Position numbers and translations under genes: made by a program. Shown here in pieces: positions 45,321 to 56,316 of a stretch of 64,000 nt of DNA (its first letter is position 1; each line of letters opens with the position of its first letter). The notes under the pieces were generated by a model. The model searched no databases and was not told the DNA's origin. It saw only the letters and a list, made by a program, of their open reading frames with translations. The DNA comes from Anolis sagrei (taxonomy: Eukaryota; Chordata; Lepidosauria; Squamata; Anolidae): positions 55,279,361 to 55,343,360 of the forward strand of contig NC_090024.1 in NCBI RefSeq assembly GCF_037176765.1. The letters are read 5' to 3'.

Positions 45321-46075
45321 TTTTAAAAATCAAAAAGGATATGAATGTTGTTGATAACTGGGGTTCTTTCAGTCTGTAGCCTTGGCATAGAGCCTGTTAA
45401 AAGATGTTGATAAAATGCAAATAAATTATGATTGCTTGTCTACTTCTATTTCATAATTCCAGGCATATTGGACTGAATATCTTTAAAATATTTCTTAAGT
45501 TAATATGAAATATTGAGACAAATTTAAGACCCCTAGAACCAAAATTGAAAATTCTTGTATACTTAACCCCTATTTCCAATGCAGTCTTGCAGCTGTGAAA
45601 ATGTTGAGCATGTCTTAATATTTGTGGAGGAGGCAATTCAAGAGAAAGACTTTGTTGTCATGGGAGAGGGTTGTCATGGGAGAGGGTTCAGGCCAACATT
45701 CTTAATTATGTTATTTTCATGAAGTTCTGTAGGATATGAACAACAAATCTATCCAGTTATTCATTATCACTTCTTTAAAGGTGAAGTTGAGGCTGTGTTT
45801 ATCCTGTACTGATAACCAGTTCTCCTTGGCAACTACATCCAGTATGTAATATTCTAAAAGTTTTGAAACCAGTCTGGATATTTTCTCATTCATCTCAGTA
45901 CAAAATGCACTATTTCACTAACATGAAATGTTGTTCATTTAGACACGTTCACTTTATTATGTAATTATAACAATTTAATTAATCTGTTAAAAATATCAGT
46001 TAATTAAGCTTTTCAAGAAATGTATATTTATAACAAATGTGCTGTAAATAGAATAAAATGTGCACCGTATTTCCT
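45321..46075 (+). terminator. TRAPPC8: TRAPPC8 3' untranslated region with two poly(A) signals
   Basis: AATAAA occurs at 45420-45425 and again at 46052-46057. A T- and GT-rich stretch after the second fits cleavage near 46070. The first would give a 3'UTR of about 120 nt and the second about 750 nt. Which is used cannot be told from sequence. Confidence 0.6.
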
Positions 46076-46954
46076 GTACTGATGTTTTTCATATTTTTTT
46101 TATCAAATCCTGGAAGAGATTGAGGTGTGTTTATTAATACCTGGTGGTTAGTGCTGGTATAAGTAGTGTGAGAGTTTATTCCTTCCAGCCTTACTGAGTG
46201 CAGCTCTTTTGCAATAATTATCTGTACTCCAGAGCAGGATACTTGTAATGGAATGGCAAGCTGGTATTATTTTCATGGTATTTTTATGGTAGAAGAGGAG
46301 TACTGGGGTGGGACCTGTTATGGCAGCTTGATTATTGCTACTAACAATAGACTGAACAAGAAATTGGATTAAAGAAGTAATGGCTAAAATGTCTACATTC
46401 AGCTAACAATCAATATGCACAAGTCTTGTGTGTGCACACATGTGCTTTCCTTATTTGGACCAGAGCACTCTTCTTTGCTATTGTATTCTATTTGCTATTG
46501 AAGCATAAGCATGTGTCTGAAATTGGAACCAGTAAGAGGGAACATGTCTGCCCACTAACATAATAGCAGAATGCTTACAGACAACTGTCAAAGGTACTTT
46601 GACATTTTGGGGGAATCAGACCCCTCCTCCCAAAGTGGGTGAGAAAAGGAGAAATTATCTAATAAAAGGGACCATAGCAGAAGGATATATTTTGATTGTG
46701 AAATTGAAGGATTGGTACTGAAAACAGGACTCCCTGCCACAGCCAGTTCACATATTCCTGCAGTGAAATGTGCATGACTACAGCCAAATAATTTGTTAAA
46801 ATCCAATAACTATTGAGTTAATAAAATCAGTATTATGAAAACTAACCCTAAACACATTCGCTAGCTACTCAGATAAGTTTAATTAGTGGTATTATAAAAC
46901 TGGAAATCTTTCTTGGTGTCAGCTTCTTTGAACTTGGGGCAGCAAGATAAAGCA
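46076..46954. other. Interval between the convergent genes
   Basis: AT-rich and without interspersed repeats that I recognise. It probably contains the 3'UTR of the CATSPERD retrogene. Confidence 0.4.
46130..46135 (-). terminator. Candidate poly(A) signal for the CATSPERD retrogene
   Basis: The minus strand reads AATAAA here, followed 29 nt later by a run of eight A (46101-46094). Another AATAAA is at 46180-46175 and an ATTAAA at 46883-46878, only 72 nt after the stop. Which one is used is unknown. The A run could be a trace of the original poly(A) tail. Confidence 0.35.
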
Positions 46955-49369
46955 TTAGTCCCAAACAGATTTCATCCTTGCATTTTCCTTCATTAATTTA
47001 GGAAAGTAGTATGCCATCAAGATGCAGCCAAATATCAGAACCAGAAAGCTAACCAGTGTTTTGACAGCATTGATCTCAGACTTTGGGAGGGCACCATGAA
47101 CATACACACTGATAGTTGTGTTTAGGTTACAGTAGCTGTAGCGTGGATCCACAACAACTACTCTGAAGACATAAATGCCATTGTACTGTGGAAATATTAC
47201 TCTGTTATCCTCATTCATGTTTAGAACTTGATACTTCAAGTCAGTGGATGGTAATGAATGATTTCCTTTGTGTATCTTGCAACTGCGATAATTATATCTG
47301 CTCCAAGCAGTAAGTGGCTGCATCAAAGAATCCCATAGTATCTGAGAGCTCCAGTTCTGAGCTGCTGACAGACAATGTGCCTCTACTTCATTCAAGAGAT
47401 AATCATAATTATGCATTCCATTGATTTCGATGAGTACAAAATCAGCAGATACATATTCCACAAATACATCATTTTCCCACAGCTCAAGACTTGGAATCCA
47501 TGGACTGTCATAATATAGGAGAAGAGGACATTCCCATTCCTCATATTTATAATTAACAGAGAGGTCCCTCCATCTCATATCTTTTCTGCCAAGTAAAAGC
47601 GGATCATAGAAATCCCCATCAATTACATAACTAAAATTTTGCATCAGGCGTGGCTTGAAGAGGTCCTTGCTGCATGCTGTTACAGACTTAGAAATTCTGA
47701 TGTGTTTTGTTGGCGGACATTCAACAGCAATAAGAGCCGTCAGTGGGTGCATATCAACACAGAATATGCCTTTGTTGTAGACATCCACAGTGACAGTAGA
47801 TACCTTGCCTGTGAGATGACGATCTTGATACTCTTCATAAGACATTACCCCAGACTTTTGCTCATGCAGTTTTATATGTAAGACATATTTAGGGTTTCCG
47901 TCATAGGTATAGCCTTCTTGTACAATGTGTGCCCGGAAGGCCAGCACGTCTGGATTGCCCATAGTCACATAAGGATGTGCCCCAGTGCCTGGCTTGGGGA
48001 CAAATGTGACATTAAAAGAAAGCTGATCTGCTATATCAATATAAAACATACGATCATTAAATTCTGCATAAAGAACCTCTATTGGGCAAGGCATCATTGG
48101 TGGGCTCAAATCCATGAGCCTGGCTTGTATATTGATAGTACATTTATGGAAGTTATAATAATCAGATACATTGCTGGGAATGGGGTGTATGATACTAAGT
48201 GTCCCACTCTGTTCAAACATCATCACTTCACAAGGGTCAGCTGGCGTGGAGACGTTGCTTTCCCCAAGAAGTACCATCTGGCTGGAGACCATGTCCAAGC
48301 TTCCATAGAAAAGCCGATTCTTGGTGATGGCTGCAACTTCAGAACTGCTGGCAGTCACAAAACATACACCTTCATCATGTGTAGGGAAACTGGTGTTAGG
48401 ATAATCATGTGTGGGAAGTACTGTGACTTCTTCTGTTGTCAGCCCATTGTTGGAGGAGCTCATAAAGTGGTCATGGCTCCAAAGTATGATAAAACCTCTT
48501 AGCCCAGGAGGAAGTATGCTTAGGATTTTGTCATCATGGTGTAGATTTAAAACAAATGGTGTTCCTGTTTCCTCGATCACATAGTCTACGTCTCCATATG
48601 TGAAATACGTCAAAGTTGCATTATCTATAGTCCTATTAACAAGCATTCCAACATCTGAGGAGGAAGCAAAATAGTATACACGAATTAGTGAGCCATCGTA
48701 ATGTGGCCTACTTTTTATAGCCTTAAATGCATAACCACCATCTTCGGAGTAGAAGATCTGCCTGGTACTGGCCAAATCGCCTGTGTCATAGGCCAGAACA
48801 ATTTTACTGATATCATAGCAGACCGGATCTTTTGGAGCAAAGCAACAGTCATAGTTTGAGAGGTCAGTAACTGGATCTTTAATCCCTTTTGCCTTTGACC
48901 ATAAATTCAGTTTCGTAAAGAAGTAAAGATAAATCATCCCGTTTACCACTAACAGGATCCTGTCTGTTTGGACAAAGACAGCAGCACTAACAAGGGCTGG
49001 TGGTGTTGTTAAGACTGATGGAATAAGTAGTGGCTGTCGGCTGCTTTCAAATCTGTCAAAACTGAGAAAAACCTTTTCCCCAAGGTATAAACTTGGGGGA
49101 ATCCCTGATGTAAATCTCTTTCCACATGGGTGTGGTATTAAGATTGGATCTTTGTCAACATATCTAAGGTGCCGACCAGATGGAGGTCTTATTCGTACGT
49201 GTAGCACATCAAAAGACGCAGCTGAATGAACTAGTCTATCAGTGCTGCAGGGCCAGGCACAGACTTTCACGTTGCTTGAGAGCAGCCAGAGCTTCACTAA
49301 TATAGCCAAGTAGGTGCCAGACTTGGTCAAAAACATGGCCATTTTTTCCCTCTTTTCGGTTTCATCCAT
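46955..49369 (-). CDS. CATSPERD: CATSPERD-like protein, full-length intronless retrogene
   Basis: CATSPERD is an auxiliary, single-pass subunit of the CatSper calcium channel in the sperm flagellum. The 804-codon frame (human about 798) follows the family along its length. It opens with a hydrophobic signal sequence (residues 11-40; Met11 may be the real start). Next come HPCGKRF and YLGEKVFLSFDRFESS, the NYDCCFAPKDPVCYDI cysteine block, TVDVYNKGIFCVDMHPLTAL, and KYEEWECPLLLYYDSPW. The C-terminal NGIYVFRVVVVDPRYSYCNL and GALPK precede a membrane helix (about 765-787) and a short basic tail. The C-terminal pattern is shared with CATSPERE, but the cysteine block and length favour CATSPERD. Vertebrate CATSPERD has many introns and this copy has none, so it is a retrocopy. 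It has no stop or frameshift, which implies selection or youth. It is convergent with TRAPPC8. Confidence 0.9.
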   Translation of the reverse strand: MDETEKREKMAMFLTKSGTYLAILVKLWLLSSNVKVCAWPCSTDRLVHSAASFDVLHVRIRPPSGRHLRYVDKDPILIPHPCGKRFTSGIPPSLYLGEKVFLSFDRFESSRQPLLIPSVLTTPPALVSAAVFVQTDRILLVVNGMIYLYFFTKLNLWSKAKGIKDPVTDLSNYDCCFAPKDPVCYDISKIVLAYDTGDLASTRQIFYSEDGGYAFKAIKSRPHYDGSLIRVYYFASSSDVGMLVNRTIDNATLTYFTYGDVDYVIEETGTPFVLNLHHDDKILSILPPGLRGFIILWSHDHFMSSSNNGLTTEEVTVLPTHDYPNTSFPTHDEGVCFVTASSSEVAAITKNRLFYGSLDMVSSQMVLLGESNVSTPADPCEVMMFEQSGTLSIIHPIPSNVSDYYNFHKCTINIQARLMDLSPPMMPCPIEVLYAEFNDRMFYIDIADQLSFNVTFVPKPGTGAHPYVTMGNPDVLAFRAHIVQEGYTYDGNPKYVLHIKLHEQKSGVMSYEEYQDRHLTGKVSTVTVDVYNKGIFCVDMHPLTALIAVECPPTKHIRISKSVTACSKDLFKPRLMQNFSYVIDGDFYDPLLLGRKDMRWRDLSVNYKYEEWECPLLLYYDSPWIPSLELWENDVFVEYVSADFVLIEINGMHNYDYLLNEVEAHCLSAAQNWSSQILWDSLMQPLTAWSRYNYRSCKIHKGNHSLPSTDLKYQVLNMNEDNRVIFPQYNGIYVFRVVVVDPRYSYCNLNTTISVYVHGALPKSEINAVKTLVSFLVLIFGCILMAYYFPKLMKENARMKSVWD

Positions 49370-50968
49370 TATAGCATGGGGTATCAGAGCTCGTCGTAAA
49401 AAAGTCAGTTATACCAGGTTCTGTTAGGCCCTGCCAGTCAATGGTTCTGGCATTCCGAGAGGCAGTTGGCCAACTTGGGAGATGGGTGAGCAAAAAAAGT
49501 AACTTTCTGCTCACATTCTTTTTCAGAAAAGGCCTCTCCTTGGGAAAGTCCTGGAGGACAATTTTAATATACCACAGATTTCATCTGACCTCTAAGAAGC
49601 CCAAACATGGTAGTTATGCTCCCCACAACCCTACAAATTATTTGGGGATATTTTTGTGCAACATTGCTGCTCGTAACTGTTTCAGAACTGGATTCTAGGG
49701 TTCACTTTAGACTACTTAATATTTTGTGGTGGGTGGCCTGGTAATTTGGAGCCTTCAGAATCATAATAATTCATTGGGCTCTACTATGAAAGAGTCTTGG
49801 TCATCCAGTTTGCCTGATTCTTTCAGGATAGGCTTGCCTTTGCTTCAGAGTTCATGAGCAGAGCTGCTTTATGATGGCTAGCTGAATAAAAGTGTAGTTC
49901 TGTTCTTCTCCTGCCTGGTTTCCTTAGGCTGCTCTGTCAAGCCTTGTAGAGATGCTCCACTATATGGAGGTTAATTTGAGCTCGGGTTACAAACTAGCAG
50001 AAGCAATTCCTGGTACTTACTTAGGTGATCCCTTGTAGTCCAAGGATGATGGTCCTCCAAGAGTGGTAACCTGGGGGTGGATCCGTAGGTGGCTGTGGAG
50101 CCACCCACACTGAGGGCATCGGTTTCCAGGTGGGAGGCGGTCCTGGTCAGGGTTGGCTTGACGCGCCTTCCTCTTGGCACGTTTCTCTCTTTCACCCTCC
50201 ATTCGTGCCTCTTCAAATTCTGCAGCACTGCTGGTCACAGCTGACTGCCAACTGGAGCGCTCCGAATTTGAACCACTTACCTTTAGTTTCTTGGGAATAT
50301 TCCATAGTGTTCAGATGTCTCCCAAGTTTATTTTAATTTTCACAACCACTAAGCAACTTTGGTAAAGCTTACAAAGTTTTAAAATCTCATGATTTCCGTC
50401 CCCTGGCAATGCAAGGGAGGGATGAGGTGGGCGTGACTAAGCAAGCCATTGTTGTAGTTTGTGAAGGCCAGGCCCCCCATGGTAGAGATTGCAAAAGGTC
50501 CTGCTGTTAATCTACATTTCCTACACTGCCCTGCTGCTAATTAGCCAAAATGGTTGAAGGACCCTATAGCTGTCTGTAGCAGCCTTCGTCTAAATATAAA
50601 ATAAACTGATTGAATCTACAAAGGTGTCTAAAGAAGGCAGCAAAGCAATAAGCAACTTTTGTAAAGCCAAGAGAACATACACTGCTTAAAACCAATCATT
50701 TCACTTTTGGCCTGATTGGGGCTGGCACTGGGATAGCCAGCCACAGCCAGCCAGCCCTTTATGTCAGTAAGTAATGATCAAATAAAACGATTGATTGCAT
50801 CTGCAAATAGGAATAAATGGATGGCTGTGTCTTGAGAGCCCACTCCTACTCAGTAGAGGAAGCAAATGGATGTCAGGAGAGTTTGGATGGTGCCTTTCTG
50901 CCCAGAAGAAGGGGGTCAGTCTGGATGTCCCTTGATGGGGTCTGTACTATGATTTCTGTTCTCCAACC
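49370..50968. other. Upstream of the CATSPERD retrogene, unassigned
   Basis: The promoter of the retrogene should lie at its left end, but I see no TATA box or CpG island there. A minus-strand frame at 50238-50017 has an RCPQCGWLHSHLRIH cysteine-histidine pattern like those of LINE zinc fingers, too short to assign. Confidence 0.35.
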
Positions 50969-51229
50969 ATTTTATTTATTTATTTACTTTACTTTACTTT
51001 ACTTTACTTTACTTGTATACCGCAGTTTCTCAGCCCAACAGGCGACTCAACGCGGTTTACAACAAGGATAAAAAGTCAATCAAACAACACACAATTTAAA
51101 ATCAATTAAAAACATCGTATACACAATAATGACACATCAGTAACGGTCCAATAACATCTCATAACTAGAATCATAATCCAATTCGTCGTCCATAATTCCG
51201 TTCCTGTATTCATCATCTTTACTGCGTTG

Positions 51230-54200
51230 TTATCCGAATGCCCGTTCAAACAACCAAGTTTTTAATTTTCTTCGAAACACCATTAGCGAAGGGGCTGATC
51301 TAACCTCCGTAGGAAGGGCGTTCCACAGCCGAGGGGCCACCACAGAGAAGGCCCTGTCCCTCGTCCCCGCCAGCCGTGCCTGTGAAGCTGGCGGGATAGA
51401 GAGCAGGGCCTCCCCAGAAGATCTCAGAGTCCTGGTGGGCTCATAGGCAGAGATACGTTCGGATAGGTAGCTTGGGCCAGAACCGTTTAGGGCTTTATAG
51501 GCCAGCGCCAGCACTTTGAATTGGGCCCGGTAGCAAATCGGCAGCCAGTGGAGCTGGTGCAGCAAAGGAGTTGTATGCTCCCTGCGCTCCGCTCCTGTTA
51601 GTATCATGGCTGCCGCGCGTTGGACTAGTTGGAGCTTCCGAGCCGTCTTCAAAGGCAACCCCACGTAGAGAGTGTTGCAGTAGTCTAAACGGGATGTAAC
51701 CAGAGCGTGGACTACCGTGGCCAAGTCAGACTTCCCAAGGTATGGGCGCAGTTGGCGCACAAGTTTTAACTGTGCGAATGCACCCCTGGTCACCGCCGAA
51801 ACCTGGGGTTCCAGGCTCAGCGATGAATCCAGGATCACACCCAAGCTGCGAACCTGCGTCTTCAGGGGGAGTGCGACCCCATCCAACACAGGCTGTAACC
51901 CTATACCCTGTTCGGCCTTACGACTAACCAGGAGTACCTCTGTCTTGTCTGGATTCAATTTCAATTTGTTCGCCCTCATCCAGACCGTCACAGCGGCCAA
52001 GCACCGGTTCAGGACCTCGACTGCCTCCTTAGTAACAGGTGGAAAGGAGTGACAGAGTTGGACATCATCCACGTACAGATGACATCGCACTCCGAAACTC
52101 TGGATGATCTCTCCCAGCGGCTTCATGTATATGTTAAACAGCATGGGAGACAGTATTGAGCCCTGAGGAACCCCACAAGACAAAGGTTGTGGGGTTGAAC
52201 AGGCTTCTCCCAATAACACCTTCTGAGACCGACCCTCCAGGAATGACCGGAGCCACTGTAAAACAGTACCTCCAAGACCCATCCCCGCAAGGCGTCCCAG
52301 AAGGATACCGTGGTCGACGGTATCAAAGGCCGCTGAGAGGTCCAGCAGCACCAACAGGGACACACTCCCCCTGTCGAGCTCCCGGTGCAGATCATCCACT
52401 AAGGCGACCAAGGCTGTCTCGGTACCATGCCCCGGCCTAAAGCCAGACTGTGCCGGATCCAGATAATCCGTGTCTACCAAGAATGCCTGGAGTTGTGAGG
52501 CCACCACATGTTCCAGGACTTTGCCCAAGAAAGGGAGATTGGAAACAGGCCGATAGTTGACGAATTGAGTGGGGTCCAGTGATGGTTTTTTCAACAGCGG
52601 TTTTATTACAGCTTGTTTTAAGCTGGCTGGAATTTTGCCTTCCCGAAGGGAGGCATTAACCACCACCTTCACCCACTCAGCCAATCCCCCTCTGGCCTCC
52701 TTTAGAAGCCAGGATGGGCAGGGTCTAGGATACATGTGTTTGCCCTCATTCCTCCAAGCACCTCGTCCACATCCTCGGGTTTCACCAATTGAAATGAATC
52801 CATCAAAACTGGACAAGCAACTGCTCGTGTTACATCCTCTGAGACTGCAGTTAATATGGTATCCAGACCGGAGCGGATCAAAGCAACTTTGTCTGCAAAG
52901 AACTGAGCAAAGGCTTCACAGCGAGCTGCCGAGTCATCAGGGCTCCCATCCGGCATGGGAGGTTTTAAAAGGCCTCTGACAACTCGGAACAGTTCAGCCG
53001 GACGGTTCTTTGCAGACGCAATAGTGGCCGCAAAGAAAGTTTTCTTTGCGGCTTTTATTGCCGCGGCATATGACCTTAGGAAGGACACAAACCGTGTTCG
53101 GTTTGGCTCGCTCGGATCTGAACGCCACACGCTCTCTAGTTCCCTCTTCCTTCGCTTCATCGCTGCCAGCTCCTCAGTGAACCAAGGGGCTGGTTTAGCT
53201 CGGCTACTTGAGAGGGGACGTTTTGGAGCGATCGTGTCTATTGCCCGGGCCATCTCCCCATTCCAGAGAGCGACCAGGGCATCGACAGGATCACCAACTG
53301 AGGTGGCGGGAAACTCCCCAAGAGCCATCAGGAATCCGTCCGGATCCATAAGCATCCTGGGGCGGACCAACTTAATGGGTCCTCCACCTCTGCAGAGGTT
53401 AGGGGGTGCAGTAAGTCTAAATCTGACCAGGTGGTGATCGGTCCATGGCAATGGAGAGATGGACAACTCCTCAACACCGCCACCTTCCTCCCATCCCTGG
53501 CAGAAGACCAAATCCAATGTGTGTCCTGCACTGTGAGTGGGGCCAGATACTTGTTGGTACAGCCCCATGGTTACCATGGCAGACATGAAGTCCTGAGCCG
53601 CTCCCGACGGAGCGGTCTCGGCATGGACATTGAAGTCCCCCAGCACAAGCAGCCGTTGGGACTCCAATGTCAAGTCCGAGACCACCCCCGCTAGCTCAGG
53701 CAGGGAGACTGTAGTGCAGCAAGGTGGATGGTACACTAACAGAATCCCTATTCTGTCCCGGTCACCCACCCTCAGATGGACACATTCAAAATTTGTTGAC
53801 TGCGGGATGGGGGCCCTGGTCAGAGGGATGGAATCTCTATAGACCACTGCAACCCCGCCTCCTCGTCCTCCGGATCTCGGCTGGTGCTGTACAGAGAAAC
53901 CTGGCGGGCAAAGCTGGGTCAAATTTACACCTCCAGCTTCGTCCAGCCAGGTCTCCGTGATGCACGCCAGATCTGCCCGTTCATCCAGGATTAAAGCCTG
54001 GATGAAGGTTGTTTTACCATTGACAGATCTGGCGTTCAACAGCACCACCTTCAATCCGGAAGAACCGCCATCCTGGTTACACCAACTTACCATATCAGGA
54101 GACCGATTTGGAATTACTAGTGTTGTACCACAATCCCTAGGCCGAATTAAAGGTCTCCCTTTCCCGTATCTCCCCTTCCCCACCACAACTTCTATGGGGG

Positions 54201-54462
54201 CCCCTCGGCCGACGGAACACCCTCCCTTCTCCATGACGCCTTCAACAGCCATAGTTTCAACCCATGATTCACTATTGATTATTTGATATGTTGCATATTC
54301 AATTCGCCATAGCTTTCCCTTCCATTCATTTCCCACTCCAGCTTTGTTATTTGCGGGACTCTCTAGTCTACTCCACTCCCTTTCTCTACCCCAATTAATT
54401 AGTAACACGATTAACAAGTACCAGGGAATGGGTAGTGACATGGTGACTGTTAACACTGTCAA
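51230..54462 (-). pseudogene. L2 endonuclease and reverse transcriptase, one frameshift
   Basis: The first frame (54462-52702, 586 codons) holds the apurinic-type endonuclease: LLNARSVNGK, ACITETWLDE, RGGGVAVVYRDSI, VLGDFNVHAE and PLPWTDHHLV. The second (52816-51230) holds the reverse transcriptase: NYRPVSNLPFLGK, DLSAAFDTVDHGIL, GVPQGSILSP, and YVDDVQL where the sister copy at 34,483 has YADDVQL. Against that sister a G run at 52,721-52,723 is one base shorter, which moves the frame. It is otherwise about 1,077 codons. A+T and codon use look like those of the other L2 copies. Confidence 0.88.
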
Positions 54463-54939
54463 TGGAATTTACACATGGTTCTTAAAATGCAGGCAAGATA
54501 ATTGTATCGGCATACAAGATGGTATAAATAGTTAAAGTGCAATACGCTTTAAGTTGGCTCTAAAGTGCTAGAATAAAGTGCGTCATGGAGGAATTGATGC
54601 TTCAAGTGCTAGATGGTTGAATCAATGAATTAAAGTGCTAAGGCTGAACGGGTTAGTGGACTAGTTGATACAAAGATAGTAAATTAAAGTGCTAGTAAAT
54701 AAAAGTGCTGGACTTATACAGGGTAGCCGTACCCTTCACTTACTAACAGTGCACTGGTTAGTTCTTATATTCTCAGTTCAGGCCTTGGGTATGGTTGTTG
54801 TTGTTGTTACAATTTAACCCCCCCCCCCATCTCTCGATAGTTAGAGTTGCAGCCCCAGAGATGTAGTATGGAGCTGCTGGGGTGGGCGGCAATTAGCGAT
54901 GTAGATCAAGTAACAAAATAGACAACACAGTCCTTCCAA

Positions 54940-55160
54940 CGTTGAATTAACAGGAGGGTCAACACAGAGCACAATGAAGGATGGTCGGTACAATCAAAGA
55001 TGGTCAACACAGAATGGGTAAGAGATGGTCCACACAATCAAAGAGGTCAACACAGACGAAAAAGAGATGGTCAGCACAATCTTTCGGAATTGGAAACAAC
55101 GAGATGTCAGCATAAACCAGGACAAAAGATGGTCAACACAGTCCTTCCAGAGTTGAAAAA
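54940..55160. repeat. Tandem repeats in the L2 leader
   Basis: The word AGATGGTCAACACAG and variants recur five to six times at 30- to 60-bp steps, between GAGGGTCAACACAG at 54955 and AGATGGTCAACACAG near 55129. They lie in the 5' untranslated part of the L2. Confidence 0.6.
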
Positions 55161-56049
55161 TAATAGACGCGATGATGGGCGTCTTGTATGATGGCTGCAG
55201 AATTAGGCGATGTCCAGAGATGGTAAACGCCACAGGGTGGAGGCAAGGTAGTAGTTGCCAGTGGCTGAGTCTATTGTCTGTTGTCAACTGGGGGAAGAAA
55301 CCACTTCCAGGGCCTGCTGGTAGGCCTGAGCCAGAGCATTGGAAGGGCTGGCCGGGGCACTGGGAGAGCAGTCTGAGTCTCAAAATGGCGCCGCGGGGTA
55401 GCCACCCCGCCGCCCAGCTGAAGCAACCGGCAGCGAGGTCCACAACCTGCTGACCCGGGATGCAACCCAAAGCAGCAGAAGACCCGACGGAGGCCCAGGG
55501 GCCCAGGAACCAGGCAGTCCGAAGCAGCAGCGCCGGCAGTCGGGCAGCCAGCTAGGACCAAGGCACAGGTTCGCCGCAGCCGCTAGGCCAGTCCATGCCC
55601 CAAACCCAAGCAGAGGGGGAGCGAGACGGCACCCAACAGCCCCCAGCCGCCTGCCCGAGTAGCCGCAGCGCCTCCCGTCCCACCAACAGCGACGGCGCCC
55701 GCAGGTAGAAGATGATGGGTTGTAGTGGCTAAAATTCGGGAGGGGCCCACAATGGCTGGGTAGATCCTTCTCTCCTCCCCTGGGACAGCAGGAGGAGGGG
55801 GCGCGCAACAAAGGGAGGCCTAGCGGCTTTTTTTCACTCCCCACCCCGGGGCGGCGGGTGGGGAGGCCACACAGCCCTTTGCGGTGCTTGGCGGATGGCT
55901 GGTAATCGGCCGCGGTGGAATGGCTGGTAATCGGCCGCGATGGAATGGCGGCGGCGGTGCACAGCTGGCCGCTTCCCTTCGGAGCCCTGGTGTTTCTGGA
56001 ATAGAACAACTACCTCCAGAGTAAAGACCGTCCAATGAAACAGGAAATA

Positions 56050-56302
56050 ACACTTTCAAACCTGGAACAGATTTTCTTTATTATTTAAAAAAAACGTTTT
56101 AAATAAAAACTTTGACAATTCGTCAAAAATCCATGGATAAGTCAAAGGTTATAAAATTTGCTAAGCTAACAGTGGTCTTTGTGTTCTACTACTGTAGCAA
56201 ATTTCATCAAGATTGGTGTAAAAATGAGGGAGGGAGAATCCCCTGAAGTTTCCCCAGTGCCAGTGCAGTTTTTTTTCTATTGTGCACGTGTATTTGCCAT
56301 TA
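56050..56302 (+). repeat. Unclassified dispersed repeat, left part, split by a Penelope-like element
   Basis: It matches the antisense copy near 18125-18330. The repeat continues at 57311-57400 beyond the inserted element, shown by the shared ACAAAGTTTCGGAA duplication. No coding potential and no family name. Confidence 0.5.
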
Positions 56303-56316
56303 ACAAAGTTTCGGAA

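Larger units (their letters stand above)
50969..55990 (-). mobile_element. L2 LINE, nearly full length
   Basis: The reversed tail of TTTA/CTTT units is at 50969-51014. The coding region spans 54462-51230. A long GC-rich 5' leader extends to about 55990, with tandem units near 54940-55160 and two copies of a 24-bp unit at 55893-55940. The endonuclease and reverse transcriptase are both present and separated only by one frameshift, so this copy is recent. The exact 5' end is uncertain, and I found no target duplication. Confidence 0.88.

Noticed and set aside
47918-48502. 194-codon plus-strand frame
   Set aside because: It lies entirely antisense to the CATSPERD frame and has no similarity of its own.
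46955-49369. CATSPERE as the identity of the intronless gene
   Set aside because: The C-terminal motif is shared by both subunits, but length, the early cysteine block and the TVDV...CVD segment follow CATSPERD.
50017-50238. Zinc-finger gene
   Set aside because: One short CxxC...H pattern in a 73-codon frame, without exon signals, is more likely a LINE scrap.
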